Positions 10,301 through 17,671 of a DNA stretch of 64,000 nucleotides are shown in pieces. Under the pieces are notes generated by a model that was not told where the DNA came from, did not search any database, and saw only the letters and a program-made list of their open reading frames with translations. The position numbers and the translations under genes were made by a program. The DNA is from an uncultured Clostridia bacterium (GTDB lineage Bacteria > Bacillota > Clostridia > TANB77 > CAG-508). The stretch covers positions 18,858 through 82,857 of the forward strand of contig CAKOVK010000003.1 of NCBI GenBank assembly GCA_934121925.1, read 5' to 3'. The stretch's first letter is position 1. Each line of letters starts with the position of its first letter.

Positions 10301-10914
10301 GGCATTTCTTTTGCCATATCCCTAATGCCCTGTTTTAATTCTTCCATTTGTTCTTTCGTTCCATCAACTGTCTTTTCTACTCCTGCAAAAGCATCTTCAA
10401 AATCTATTGCGCTCTTAGCACTTAAAGTTAAGGCTGATATACTTGCAGCAGAAAATGCAGACAACTTCTTGCCTGCGTTTTCTATTTTCTTTCCTGATTT
10501 TTCAACTTTTTCTCCCCATTCTTCAAGTTTTTTACCTGTATTTGTAAGTTGTGTTTGAACATCTTTTAATTTACTCTCATAATTTTTTAGTTTAATTTCT
10601 GCATTAGTTAATTCATTTTGTTTCTTTTTTATAGCTGTTGTATTTTTATTTTCTGCATTTTCTAAATCAGCTAATTGCATTTTTAAAACATTTACTTTAT
10701 CTGACTGAATCTCATAAGCATTTGTTAAATATTCTTGTTGTGCTTTTAATTTCTCTGTTGATTTAGTAGAATTATCCCATTGTGATTGTGTTAGCTTAAA
10801 TTGATTATAATTCTTATTCATTTCTATATTTATATCTTGAAGAGTTTTCTTAAAATCTTTTGCTCCCTCTTCTGTAAATATAAGTCCTACTCTTTTTAAA
10901 TCATTACTTCCCAC
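7321..10914 (-). CDS. phage tail tape measure protein
   Basis: 1197 aa. N-terminal coiled coil (residues 1-150), then the TP901 core around 168-340 (FEDAFAGVEKTVDG, and a segment ending AEAAGQLGI), hydrophobic segments near 510-560, a long coiled-coil middle, and the terminal motif DYVPKDNYVARLHKGERVL shared by many Firmicute tape measures. The protein sets tail length; at roughly 0.15 nm per residue it predicts a tail of about 180 nm (inference). The largest feature of the tail operon after the hub. Confidence 0.92.
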   Translation of the reverse strand: MGSNDLKRVGLIFTEEGAKDFKKTLQDINIEMNKNYNQFKLTQSQWDNSTKSTEKLKAQQEYLTNAYEIQSDKVNVLKMQLADLENAENKNTTAIKKKQNELTNAEIKLKNYESKLKDVQTQLTNTGKKLEEWGEKVEKSGKKIENAGKKLSAFSAASISALTLSAKSAIDFEDAFAGVEKTVDGTKEQMEELKQGIRDMAKEMPSSTTEIAAVAEAAGQLGIKTENILDFSKAMIDLGNSTNLTADEAASQLAKFANITQMSQKDFDKLGSTIVDLGNKYATTEADIVSMAMRLAGAGKQVGFSEAEILGLATALSSVGIEAEMGGSAISKAMVKMQNAVEQGGKKLDTVLKKTGMTLRELELMSANDSKGFKELSQSIGMTSTELKQLITAGTNLEDFAKVSGMTTEQFKKAWKEDAAGALSEFIKGLGDAENKGESAITMLSEMGLTEVRLRDSLLRAANAGTLFNDAINTGTQAWKNNTALTNEANKRYDTLKSKIKIAINKLKDMAITLGNKLMPSIEKVIEGLGKWIDKFSKLSDKQVDMIVKIGLIVAAIGPLVAIIGKVTSAIGGTVKGIGTFTQAIGVMRGSVTTTDTAVNGLAKIIQGLSSPIGIAITSIGALASAYIWLRSEAEKIPEELQRNIEEMEKVKKTHEEYREELDKTASSSLAEIKNTEDLRNELSNLVDENGKVKEGYKDRVSVILNELNKALGTEYTLTGDVINQYKTLQEEIDLLILKKKAQIILENEESKYSTAIQNKTSAYKDMINAQNEYNKALEGKTYEQYFNDLQQKYIDAGYTAKKSAEHAKDYMSKWVDGYKETFESYQTIYNDYLTDIAKYENDYAIMQSNNTDKIKKMTDERISNYGREKLSREAQIQEGIQQEIYNIEELKKIYQEDLNNKNEISAQANANAIESSNQRLQTLLDELTAQTSTINENSPEVINAWKELATSSYATYYERVSKMPPELSKKIQEMTGVTAERTPELVKETENMMSSVLDEIEQNAEFKSEAIKNLNSFLSGLSDSELKELLEQAGIEDVDKVMEGIKKGNLSEEQGKNILSGLNSGLNNKSWKDSLWSTARGIASKLSGLLTVKARVNGATSKLPGHKLGLDYVPKDNYVARLHKGERVLTKEENEAYTQAEENGKRKNLSKNSITNQEIDYGKMASAFLSALNKCKLTLDEDGFARIVKNELYEVL

Positions 10915-10945
10915 TTTATTTCACCTCTTTTTTAGGCATAATAAA

Positions 10946-10968
10946 AGCACCAGAGTAAATCTGATGCT
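10946..10968 (-). terminator. hairpin, second of a tandem terminator pair
   Basis: AGCATCAGA pairs with TCTGGTGCT (one G-U pair), followed on the minus strand by TTTAT. It lies directly before the tape measure gene, after a better terminator at 10979-10998. Confidence 0.5.
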
Positions 10969-10978
10969 AAATAAAAAA

Positions 10979-10998
10979 ACACCTGCATTTGCAAATGT
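10979..10998 (-). terminator. rho-independent terminator of the moron genes
   Basis: On the minus strand ACATTTGC pairs with GCAGGTGT (two G-U pairs) around the loop AAAT, followed by TTTTTTTATTT. It ends the transcript of the two small genes upstream and sits only 7 bases after the stop at 11005. Confidence 0.65.
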
Positions 10999-11004
10999 TT
11001 TTTA

Positions 11005-11364
11005 TTAATATATTTTATTATTTCCAATTTGTAGTGATATCAAATCATATTCTTCATATGTTTCATCTACAAATTCTATAATCATCCAGAACTTTTCGCC
11101 ATTTACCTTTCCTTCTATTTTATATCTTAATCCTGTTTTTATAAATTCGTAATCTCCTTTATAACTTGAATAGTCTGGTTTATATAAATTATCTTCTAAG
11201 ACCATTTGAGCATAAGTCATTAATTCTATTTCGTCTGGTTCTTTACTTGTATTATTTTCTTTACTATTAGAGCCAAATATGCAAAAGTATAATACAATGC
11301 AAATTATAATAAATGCAATAAATCCTATTATCTTGTATTTAGATTCTATGTTATTATTATTCAT
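11005..11364 (-). CDS. small membrane-anchored protein (probable moron)
   Basis: 119 aa with one N-terminal membrane segment (GFIAFIIICIVLYFCIF, residues 14-30), then a Ser/Glu/Asn linker and a small mixed alpha/beta domain outside. No lipobox. I do not recognise the family. It lies between the tail chaperone and the tape measure, where virion genes are normally contiguous, and together with its neighbour has its own promoter and terminators. Possible role in altering the lysogen surface, by position only. Confidence 0.6.
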   Translation of the reverse strand: MNNNNIESKYKIIGFIAFIIICIVLYFCIFGSNSKENNTSKEPDEIELMTYAQMVLEDNLYKPDYSSYKGDYEFIKTGLRYKIEGKVNGEKFWMIIEFVDETYEEYDLISLQIGNNKIY

Positions 11365-11459
11365 CCTTGTTCATCTCCTAGTGGCAAACTTTACAAGCTG
11401 TTCAACCTTCTGCAAAAGCTTACTTCATTATTGTTTGATACTCATTGTTTTTTAATATT

Positions 11460-11786
11460 CTACTTGTTGTCTAATTTACCATTTATACTATCTAGCAAAT
11501 CGATTATATCTGAAAAGCCTTTTATAAATGCAAACAGTACAATTCCACTAAATAAAAATGTAAATCCTGCAATTATCTTTTCATTGCTCCAATTCACAAA
11601 AGCAATTATTATACAACAAATTAATTGAAAAGCATTTATAAATCTTAAAGCAACTGTTTTATAGCCGCTTTCGTAATTCTCTTTTTTTATGTTTTTTTCT
11701 TTTTCATAAATTTCAAAATCTAATCCACAGTATGGACATTTTTCGTCTAGTTCACTTACTTTTTTATTACATTTTGGACATTCCAT
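11460..11786 (-). CDS. zinc-ribbon membrane protein (probable moron)
   Basis: 108 aa. Starts with MECPKCNKK and CPYCG, a four-Cys zinc ribbon (residues 3, 6, 17, 20), then a charged linker and two membrane segments (about 47-63 and 68-88). The start at 11786 follows AAGGAAGGTGAT. Zinc-ribbon plus membrane helices is common in small Firmicute membrane proteins of unknown role. The promoter at 11807-11835 lies just upstream. No function assigned. Confidence 0.65.
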   Translation of the reverse strand: MECPKCNKKVSELDEKCPYCGLDFEIYEKEKNIKKENYESGYKTVALRFINAFQLICCIIIAFVNWSNEKIIAGFTFLFSGIVLFAFIKGFSDIIDLLDSINGKLDNK

Positions 11787-11806
11787 AATATCACCTTCCT
11801 TATTAC

Positions 11807-11835
11807 ATTTTACCTTTTGCAGCAAAATATTACAA
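11807..11835 (-). promoter_or_regulatory. sigma-A-like promoter of the moron
   Basis: On the minus strand TTGTAA, exactly 17 bases, TAAAAT, located between the chaperone stop and the start of the zinc-ribbon gene. It would allow expression of these two genes in the lysogen. Confidence 0.5.
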
Positions 11836-11866
11836 GAAAAATGTTTCGACATAATTTTGCATTTTT

Positions 11867-12205
11867 CTACATTCTGTGTTTCGGCTTGTTTATATTTATA
11901 ACATTGCCTTTCTTAATATCTGGAGTATTGTTTATTACAAAATTAATAATTGGGTCAATATCTTCTAATTTCACAAGTCGCACCGCTTGCCTGTATGTTA
12001 AAGGCTCGTCATAGTTTGATGCTATTATTGCATATAAAATTTGATTTGTTGCATACATTGTTTTTGTATATCCGTTTTTATCTTTTTGCCCTTCTGCATC
12101 TTTTTTTAATTGTTCTAGTCCGCCTTCATAATCCTCAATATATTCTAAAAAAAGTGATGTCACCTCTAAAATTATCTTTTCTCCATTTTTTAATTCTATT
12201 TCCAT
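11867..12205 (-). CDS. tail assembly chaperone (gpG-like)
   Basis: 112 aa, mostly helical, with the usual position between the major tail protein and tape measure. Contains the YRQAVRLVKLEDIDPI segment typical of these chaperones. The partner GT extension normally made by -1 frameshifting was looked for: the -1 frame is open for the last 20 codons and runs into the zinc-ribbon gene, but no X XXY YYZ slippery heptamer was found. The extension may therefore have been lost or replaced by the moron. Confidence 0.65.
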   Translation of the reverse strand: MEIELKNGEKIILEVTSLFLEYIEDYEGGLEQLKKDAEGQKDKNGYTKTMYATNQILYAIIASNYDEPLTYRQAVRLVKLEDIDPIINFVINNTPDIKKGNVININKPKHRM

Positions 12206-12244
12206 ATTATTACCTCATATCTTTGTATTATTTCCTTATAAAAA

Positions 12245-12269
12245 GGGCTCTAAATCAATTCTAGAGCCC
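12245..12269 (-). terminator. terminator after the major tail protein
   Basis: Minus strand GGGCTCTA pairs with TAGAGCCC (9-base loop), followed by TTTTTAT. It lies between the tail tube and chaperone genes and would reduce expression of downstream tail genes. Confidence 0.8.
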
Positions 12270-12278
12270 AACTTTTTT

Positions 12279-12908
12279 CTAAGTTCCTGGTGTAATTGCT
12301 GCAGCTAGTCCTGCATCATCTAAAATTGGCTTTGCAAAGAATAGTTCTTCTGTTAATCCTTCTGGGAATTTTGACATTTCATTGTTTACATATGTTTTTT
12401 TATCTCCTAAGTCATTATATGCATAAGCTTTTATAGTTACTGTATCATTTTGCTCTGAAAAGCTCTCTTCTTTTGTTGCGATATCATCTGTATTTTCTAC
12501 TAATTGGCATTTAGGGTACCAAGCTAATTCAAATTTTCCTTCTAGTTTTTTTACAACTTTTCCAAATGCAAAGAAAGGTCTTGTGGCTGTTCTTCCAGAA
12601 CGGTTTAATCCTGCTGTACCTATAACATCTCCTCTCATTTTTGCTAAATCTTCTGGGTCAAAAGCAACTACTTCTACTGCCATCTCTATACTTTCATTTT
12701 GATTTACAGTTGTATAGTCTTGTCCTGAAGCTCTAACCACAGCTACCTCAGAGTTTTCTGTAGTTCCTATATTTTTTACTACATTGCTTTTTGTAACATT
12801 TTCTTCATATGTTGTTGTGAAATTGCCAGAAGCATCTGGTGTATTGAATGCATAGTATAATGCACCTACTGTTTCTTTTACCATAGGTTTTTTTGTATTA
12901 ATTGCCAT
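12279..12908 (-). CDS. major tail (tube) protein
   Basis: 209 aa, matching the phi13-type major tail protein pattern: GALYYAF near residue 16, MAVEVVAFDPEDLAKMRG in the middle and FFAFGKVVKKLEGKFELAWYPKC. The protein polymerises into the tail tube. It has a strong ribosome binding site (AAAGGAGG) and is enclosed by hairpin terminators on both sides, so its mRNA level can be set separately from its neighbours. Confidence 0.85.
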   Translation of the reverse strand: MAINTKKPMVKETVGALYYAFNTPDASGNFTTTYEENVTKSNVVKNIGTTENSEVAVVRASGQDYTTVNQNESIEMAVEVVAFDPEDLAKMRGDVIGTAGLNRSGRTATRPFFAFGKVVKKLEGKFELAWYPKCQLVENTDDIATKEESFSEQNDTVTIKAYAYNDLGDKKTYVNNEMSKFPEGLTEELFFAKPILDDAGLAAAITPGT

Positions 12909-12934
12909 TTTAAAATCCTCCTTTTAATAAAAAA

Positions 12935-13306
12935 TTACCAAGTTTTTATTCCTAACTTGGTAAGCATTTTTTTATAATACTTTTCTTTATTTCTATCCCA
13001 TACTGGGTATAGATGTTCTTGAGCATTCATTTTTACAGTTCCATGCTCAAGCATTGGGCCATAATATTTGCCCCATCCTGCCTCTACTTCTTTGTTTTTC
13101 TTTTTATATGCAAAGCACTTAATTAAGTGTGTGTAGCCTGATTTTCTAATTTTTGAAATTGGTTTAGGAAGTTTTAACAAATCACCAACAAATTCTTTAG
13201 CACCTGTCTCTAATACATCTACTGCATTGTCTGCACCATCTATATATTTTTCCAAAATTTCAGACATTGCCTCAAATCCACTATATCCGTAAACTTCATT
13301 AGACAT
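12935..13306 (-). CDS. HK97 gp10-like tail completion protein
   Basis: 123 aa. The segment YGPMLEHGT followed by a basic KKMLTKLG tail is the gp10-family signature. Proteins of this family sit at the head-tail junction. It overlaps the preceding gene by 8 bases, indicating coupled translation. Its last codons lie inside a terminator hairpin. Confidence 0.75.
   Translation of the reverse strand: MSNEVYGYSGFEAMSEILEKYIDGADNAVDVLETGAKEFVGDLLKLPKPISKIRKSGYTHLIKCFAYKKKNKEVEAGWGKYYGPMLEHGTVKMNAQEHLYPVWDRNKEKYYKKMLTKLGIKTW
12937..12961 (-). terminator. terminator overlapping the gp10-like stop codon
   Basis: Minus strand ACCAAGTT pairs with AACTTGGT, followed by AATTTTTTATT. The stop codon is inside or directly after the stem. 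It separates the connector genes from the major tail protein. Confidence 0.65.
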
Positions 13307-13628
13307 TTTCTAATACCTCTAGTGAGAAAAATGAATGCCAACGCCTTGTTTCTGGATCATATTCGTGTTGTATCGCAGGAAATAGCTCTATATCATTCAA
13401 TAAATGTTTTAGTTCCAAAAGTTTCGTATGTCTTGGTCTGTCAGCTATTATAGAAATCTGATAAGTAACTACAGTGTTATAATCTTTTCCACTTGCCGTT
13501 TGGTCTTCCCAATAATAATCCCAAAAACAAACTCTAACTTCGTCTTCCATAATTTCATCAGTCGGCGTTCCTTCTTTTATAGGTATCTTTAACTTTTCTA
13601 GTAATTCAACTAATTCTTTTTTTGTCAT
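13299..13628 (-). CDS. tail terminator / head-tail completion protein
   Basis: 109 aa, with VRVCFWDYYWEDQTASG and YQISIIADRPRH, a beta-alpha fold usual for tail terminator subunits lying between the head-closure and gp10-like genes. It overlaps both neighbours by a few bases. The assignment rests mainly on gene order. Confidence 0.55.
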   Translation of the reverse strand: MTKKELVELLEKLKIPIKEGTPTDEIMEDEVRVCFWDYYWEDQTASGKDYNTVVTYQISIIADRPRHTKLLELKHLLNDIELFPAIQHEYDPETRRWHSFFSLEVLENV

Positions 13629-13996
13629 AAATCTTCCTCCAATTTTACTCTTGGATATTCCTCAAGAGTTAAATCTGTCTGCTTAAATCCATCATTATTA
13701 GTAAAGTGATAGGCATTAAATACTTTGTGATATTCATTGCCTATTTTTACAACATTTAAAGAGGTTATTTCTTTCATTTGAGGTATTCTAATTTTTAAAG
13801 AGAGCTTTCTTTTTCTTTCTTCGCTTTCAAAACGAAGTTTGTCTGATATTGATAATTCTTCAAACCATACTTCCTTTTTCATATTTTTTAAATATTCAAC
13901 AGGATAAGTATTTTGGGTTTGTTTTATAGCAAAAAGCTTAAGTTTTCCATCATTATATGTCGGAAGGCTTGTAATATTTTGCTTGTAAGTCAGCAT
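13625..13996 (-). CDS. head closure protein (SPP1 gp16-like)
   Basis: 123 aa from the ATG at 13996, preceded by AGGAG. An upstream ATG at 14056 is open but would give over 100 bases of overlap with the connector gene. The pattern PVEYLKNMKKEVWFEE and IGNEYHKVFNAYHF resembles head-tail adaptor proteins of the SPP1 gp16 kind, which close the head channel after packaging. Confidence 0.6.
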   Translation of the reverse strand: MLTYKQNITSLPTYNDGKLKLFAIKQTQNTYPVEYLKNMKKEVWFEELSISDKLRFESEERKRKLSLKIRIPQMKEITSLNVVKIGNEYHKVFNAYHFTNNDGFKQTDLTLEEYPRVKLEEDL

Positions 13997-14240
13997 AATC
14001 TCCTGCGTATAACTGTTTAAATTCAGCAATTCTGCCAAATCTTCTATACATTGCATAATTCTTTAACAAGCCTCTTGCTGTTAAGTCTGCATCATAATCA
14101 ATTTTAGCTCCAGATTTGCTATTAATATCAAATTCAGCTTCTTTTATTAGCTTTTCTATAACCTCATCTTCTTCATTTGGCGAAACATGTTGCTCTGATC
14201 TAATTTCCTCAATTAATTTTTCAATTTGTGTATTGTTCAT
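13953..14240 (-). CDS. head-tail connector (gp6-like)
   Basis: 95 aa, helical: acidic N-terminal helices, then LTARGLLKNYAMYRRFG and YYKPSDI at the end, as in connector proteins that sit under the portal. It follows the capsid and a 68-aa gene, the normal order. The end overlaps the next gene by 44 bases. Confidence 0.65.
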   Translation of the reverse strand: MNNTQIEKLIEEIRSEQHVSPNEEDEVIEKLIKEAEFDINSKSGAKIDYDADLTARGLLKNYAMYRRFGRIAEFKQLYAGDYADLQAKYYKPSDI

Positions 14241-14251
14241 TATACACCTCT

Positions 14252-14458
14252 CTATTCTTCTATTTTTTTAGCAGATTCCTCTTCAATTTCTTCAATTAGA
14301 ATTTTGCCTATTTTATTTTTCTTAGTTGTCAATTCTTTAATTCTTTTTTGAGGTATGTCTTCAAGTTTAATATCTTCTCTAGGATAAATGTCATTCACCT
14401 CATAAATATAGTCATTGTCTTTTAGATCTTTAAATTTCTCAATTACTTTGTAAGCCAT
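14252..14458 (-). CDS. small conserved structural-operon protein
   Basis: 68 aa. Begins MAYKVIEKFKDLKDNDYIYEV and ends in a Lys/Glu tail. Small proteins of this type, with an N-terminal beta-hairpin, are often found right after the capsid gene in Clostridia phages. Strong AGGAGG ribosome binding site. Role unknown. Confidence 0.6.
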   Translation of the reverse strand: MAYKVIEKFKDLKDNDYIYEVNDIYPREDIKLEDIPQKRIKELTTKKNKIGKILIEEIEEESAKKIEE

Positions 14459-14482
14459 TTTTTAATTCCTCCTATTTATATT

Positions 14483-14506
14483 CAGGAGCTTATATCTAAG
14501 CTCCTG
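14483..14506 (-). other. 10-bp perfect hairpin over the capsid stop codon
   Basis: CAGGAGCTTA pairs with TAAGCTCCTG around a 4-base loop. No T-run follows on the minus strand, so it is more likely an mRNA-stabilising or processing hairpin protecting the capsid message than a terminator. Confidence 0.55.
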
Positions 14507-15674
14507 GTGTTTCAGTATTTGTTGTTACTGTCCCCTTTACACTTGTTTCTACAGTTCCAATAACTTTTACAGGAGCAACATATTCCTCTAATTTTGTTAC
14601 ATCAAAAACGAAAGCTGTGTTATCATCTGTTGCCCTACCATTTGCATATCCTTTTCCTATAACAACATCAGCATCATCTAGTGCTTTTACTTCTTCATAA
14701 TTTTTTATTCCAAAATTTGATAATCCCATTGTATATTTTTTAGGAATTACTAAAGCTGCTTTTCCTTCTGGATTATTAGCAGAGCTTTTAACAACAAGGT
14801 TTTTGTATGAGCTTATCATTCTTCCTTCAGCATCATATATTGCAGGTGCAACATAATCTGCTTCATCATTTGGATGGCAAATTAAAACTAATTTATCAAA
14901 TGTCCTTTTACCATTTCTTGATAAGTATTTTTTTGCAGCTGCTAGTCCCTTTGGAGTAAAGTTAGTTAATGTTGTATTAACTGTTTTATCTTTTTGTGTT
15001 TTATCTGAATTTGCTGCAGAAATTTGTTTATAAATTCCTATAGGTTGTTTAACCCCATTTCCTTGTAAATATCCATATTCTAATCCATCATTTAAAGCTT
15101 CTTTTAGTATAGCTGTAAAATATTTATCTACAAATGGCAACGATAAGTCGCTGATTCCTTTTGGTATTACTAAATAAACTGAAAGTTTATTTACATCCAT
15201 ATTTAATGTTTCAAACTCTGCACTTAATTCTCCAGTAATGCTGTCAGTTAATGCACCCCATGCATAAGTACCACTTTTTTCTGCTACGATCCATTTTTTA
15301 ACATCTGCTGGAGTAAAGTTTACGTCTGATAGTATTCCGCTATCTTTTTTAACGTCTTCCATTGTCACATCAATAATTGAAGTTGGAAGTATATCAATTT
15401 GATTAGCTGTTATTGCTTGTTTTACATCTTTTAAAGCTGTATAAAAATCTTTTTCTTCTTTTGATAATTTTCTTAAGCCTAATGTTTTTGCATAATTAGC
15501 ATCACTTTCTGCTTTGTTTGCTTGTTCTTGAATTTCTGATATTAAATCTTCATATTGAACTGACACAATTTTGTCCATAGCTTCAATAACTGCTTGTGAT
15601 TTGTCCTCTGTTTCTTGAAGAATTTTTAAAGCATCTTCTCTAGCTTGTTTCATTTTTGTTTCATTAATTTTCAT
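14496..15674 (-). CDS. major capsid protein (HK97 fold)
   Basis: 392 aa. Residues 1-105 form a coiled-coil delta domain that acts as scaffold and is normally cut off. The HK97 body follows: VEKKW-like KWIVAEKSGTYAWG, the GYLQGNGVKQPIGI segment common in Firmicute capsids and a beta-rich end. The upstream ClpP-type protease is the likely maturation enzyme. Confidence 0.9.
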   Translation of the reverse strand: MKINETKMKQAREDALKILQETEDKSQAVIEAMDKIVSVQYEDLISEIQEQANKAESDANYAKTLGLRKLSKEEKDFYTALKDVKQAITANQIDILPTSIIDVTMEDVKKDSGILSDVNFTPADVKKWIVAEKSGTYAWGALTDSITGELSAEFETLNMDVNKLSVYLVIPKGISDLSLPFVDKYFTAILKEALNDGLEYGYLQGNGVKQPIGIYKQISAANSDKTQKDKTVNTTLTNFTPKGLAAAKKYLSRNGKRTFDKLVLICHPNDEADYVAPAIYDAEGRMISSYKNLVVKSSANNPEGKAALVIPKKYTMGLSNFGIKNYEEVKALDDADVVIGKGYANGRATDDNTAFVFDVTKLEEYVAPVKVIGTVETSVKGTVTTNTETPGA

Positions 15675-15694
15675 AATTTTTTACCTACCTTTTT

Positions 15695-16504
15695 TTAATT
15701 TTTTGTATTAAAAAAAGATGCCCATGCATCTTCTTTAATCGGTTTTTCTTGATGTGTATCTAATAGCTCTTTAGTTTTTTCGCCTTCTTTAGTTAGGCTT
15801 TGAACTATGCTATTAGCAACATTTTCTGATATTTCTTTTATTGTTTCTTCATTAAGTTCAACTTTTTGTTTTTTATCTTGTTCCTTTATTTTATTAACAA
15901 GATTGAATATAGCTTTATTAGCATATTGATTAATGGTATTATCTTCTTCTGTTTCTATTAATTCATCTGCAAATCCCTTATCTAAACATTCTTGGGCTGT
16001 CAAATAAGTTTCATCAGACAATAATTTTTCTAGTTCTTCTTCTGTAATTTTAATTTTAGACAAATATGCTGCTTTATAAGCCTCTTTAACTTTGTCCATA
16101 TCATCTGCAGTTTTTCTTAATTCCTCTGCATTTCCTAGAACACAAGTCCAGCAATTATGTATCATCATTAATGATGTTTTTGGCATATATACTTTATTTC
16201 CAGCCATAGCAATAATAGATGCTGATGAAGCAGCAATTCCATCTATATATACATTAATTTGTGATTTTAAGCTCTTTAATAAATTATAAATTGCTAAAGC
16301 TTGAAATGTTTCCCCTCCACAAGAATTTATATGAACATTTAATTCTGAGATTTCTCCCAGTTCCTCAAGTTCTTTTTTAAAGCCCCAAGCCGAAACATCA
16401 TTTTCAAACCATTCATAAGATGTTATATCTCCATAAATATAAACATTTGCACTATTCTCGCTTTCTTTTTCAAAACTGTAAAATTTATTCTTCACTTCCT
16501 GCAC
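15695..16504 (-). CDS. ClpP-type head maturation protease
   Basis: 269 aa. ClpP-fold serine protease: IYGDIT at the N-terminus, HINSCGG, the nucleophile segment DGIAASSASIIAMAG (Ser at about 93), and MMIHNCW (His at about 116). A helical tail of about 70 residues may bind scaffold. Cuts the capsid delta domain in HK97-like phages. Starts inside the end of the portal gene (20-base overlap). Confidence 0.88.
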   Translation of the reverse strand: MQEVKNKFYSFEKESENSANVYIYGDITSYEWFENDVSAWGFKKELEELGEISELNVHINSCGGETFQALAIYNLLKSLKSQINVYIDGIAASSASIIAMAGNKVYMPKTSLMMIHNCWTCVLGNAEELRKTADDMDKVKEAYKAAYLSKIKITEEELEKLLSDETYLTAQECLDKGFADELIETEEDNTINQYANKAIFNLVNKIKEQDKKQKVELNEETIKEISENVANSIVQSLTKEGEKTKELLDTHQEKPIKEDAWASFFNTKN

Positions 16505-17660
16505 CTCCCTTCACATTTTCATAATTTTTTGTAAGGGCGTGTTCATTTGCCCAATCCTCATCTATATAAGGTAATCTTAAAAACTTATTTATTTCATTTC
16601 TGCTAAATTTATTTGCTGTCAGTTTATCAATGCCAGTTCCGCAATCTAAAACATCTCTATGAGAAATTGTGCTTCTGTTAAATTTTACATATTCACCTTT
16701 TAAATAACTTTGTTTTCCTACGAGAGATATGTTAAAACCATCTTCTATTAGTTCATAATACAAATCCACTCCAAAAGTTATAAAATTATTCGTGCCATTT
16801 GATTTGTCTGTAAAATCGCCAAAAAAAACATCTAATGGAATTTTCCATTTTTGAGCTACTGTTTTGCTTATTCTCAAAAATGTATTTTCAAAATCCGTTA
16901 GATTTTTCTGGTTGTTTTCATTCAGATTTGTTAAATCGAACATTTCAGATAGCAATACCACTGCATCATCTTCTTTAAATAATCCATCTGTTATTCTTTC
17001 TTTATAATCTTTCAAATCTAATTGTTGTCCAGTTTCTGCATCCATCAACATTGGTTGTCCACCAGGCTTTTTCAGTTTCCATTTTCCTGTATTTGCTTTT
17101 ATAAAGCTGCCTTGTGCTGCTTTCAGTATTTTTCCTGTATTTCGTTTAAAATCTTCACCTGCTGTTTTTAGCAAATTATTATTTAAGCAAAAATAAATAG
17201 TATTATCTGTTGTGTATTTCTTTGTAGCACTTATAGAATTTCCTTCTGCATCTGATATCATTATGTCTGTAAATACTTTTTCTTTTAAAACTTTATCGCT
17301 AATGTTAAATTCATCTGCAACATATAAATACTCATTGTTAGAGCCATTTATTAAAACAAGTGCTGAACCATTAATTAACAATTTACAAACTAATTTATAT
17401 AAAAAACTCGTTCCATTTTCATTAAAATTAGGCTGTATATTTAATGTCCAATACAAATTCCCTCTGTTTTCTTCAATTTTATTTTTTTTCATTTCAAAAG
17501 TTTGTATTTCTGTTTTAGCAATAGTGCTTGCTATTAAATCTATTGCATGAGCCTCTGCTATTGTATATATATAATTTTCTAAATCGTTTTTTCCAAACAG
17601 TACTTCTAATATATTTACATATTCTCCTTTGTCATTCTTAAATATTTTATCTAGAAACAT
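16485..17660 (-). CDS. portal protein (HK97 family)
   Basis: 391 aa. Characteristic pattern: DLIASTIAKTEIQTF near residue 40, YWTLNIQPN, KLLINGSALVLI, and a C-terminal segment with RISKTVAQKWKIPLDVF. Forms the dodecameric DNA channel at one vertex and anchors the terminase. Directly downstream of the terminase large subunit. Confidence 0.88.
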   Translation of the reverse strand: MFLDKIFKNDKGEYVNILEVLFGKNDLENYIYTIAEAHAIDLIASTIAKTEIQTFEMKKNKIEENRGNLYWTLNIQPNFNENGTSFLYKLVCKLLINGSALVLINGSNNEYLYVADEFNISDKVLKEKVFTDIMISDAEGNSISATKKYTTDNTIYFCLNNNLLKTAGEDFKRNTGKILKAAQGSFIKANTGKWKLKKPGGQPMLMDAETGQQLDLKDYKERITDGLFKEDDAVVLLSEMFDLTNLNENNQKNLTDFENTFLRISKTVAQKWKIPLDVFFGDFTDKSNGTNNFITFGVDLYYELIEDGFNISLVGKQSYLKGEYVKFNRSTISHRDVLDCGTGIDKLTANKFSRNEINKFLRLPYIDEDWANEHALTKNYENVKGGAGSEE

Positions 17661-17671
17661 TACTTCACCAC

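Noticed and set aside
11852..12205. Programmed -1 frameshift making a GT tail chaperone
   Set aside because: The -1 frame is open, but no slippery heptamer is present and the downstream gene has its own ribosome binding site and promoter.
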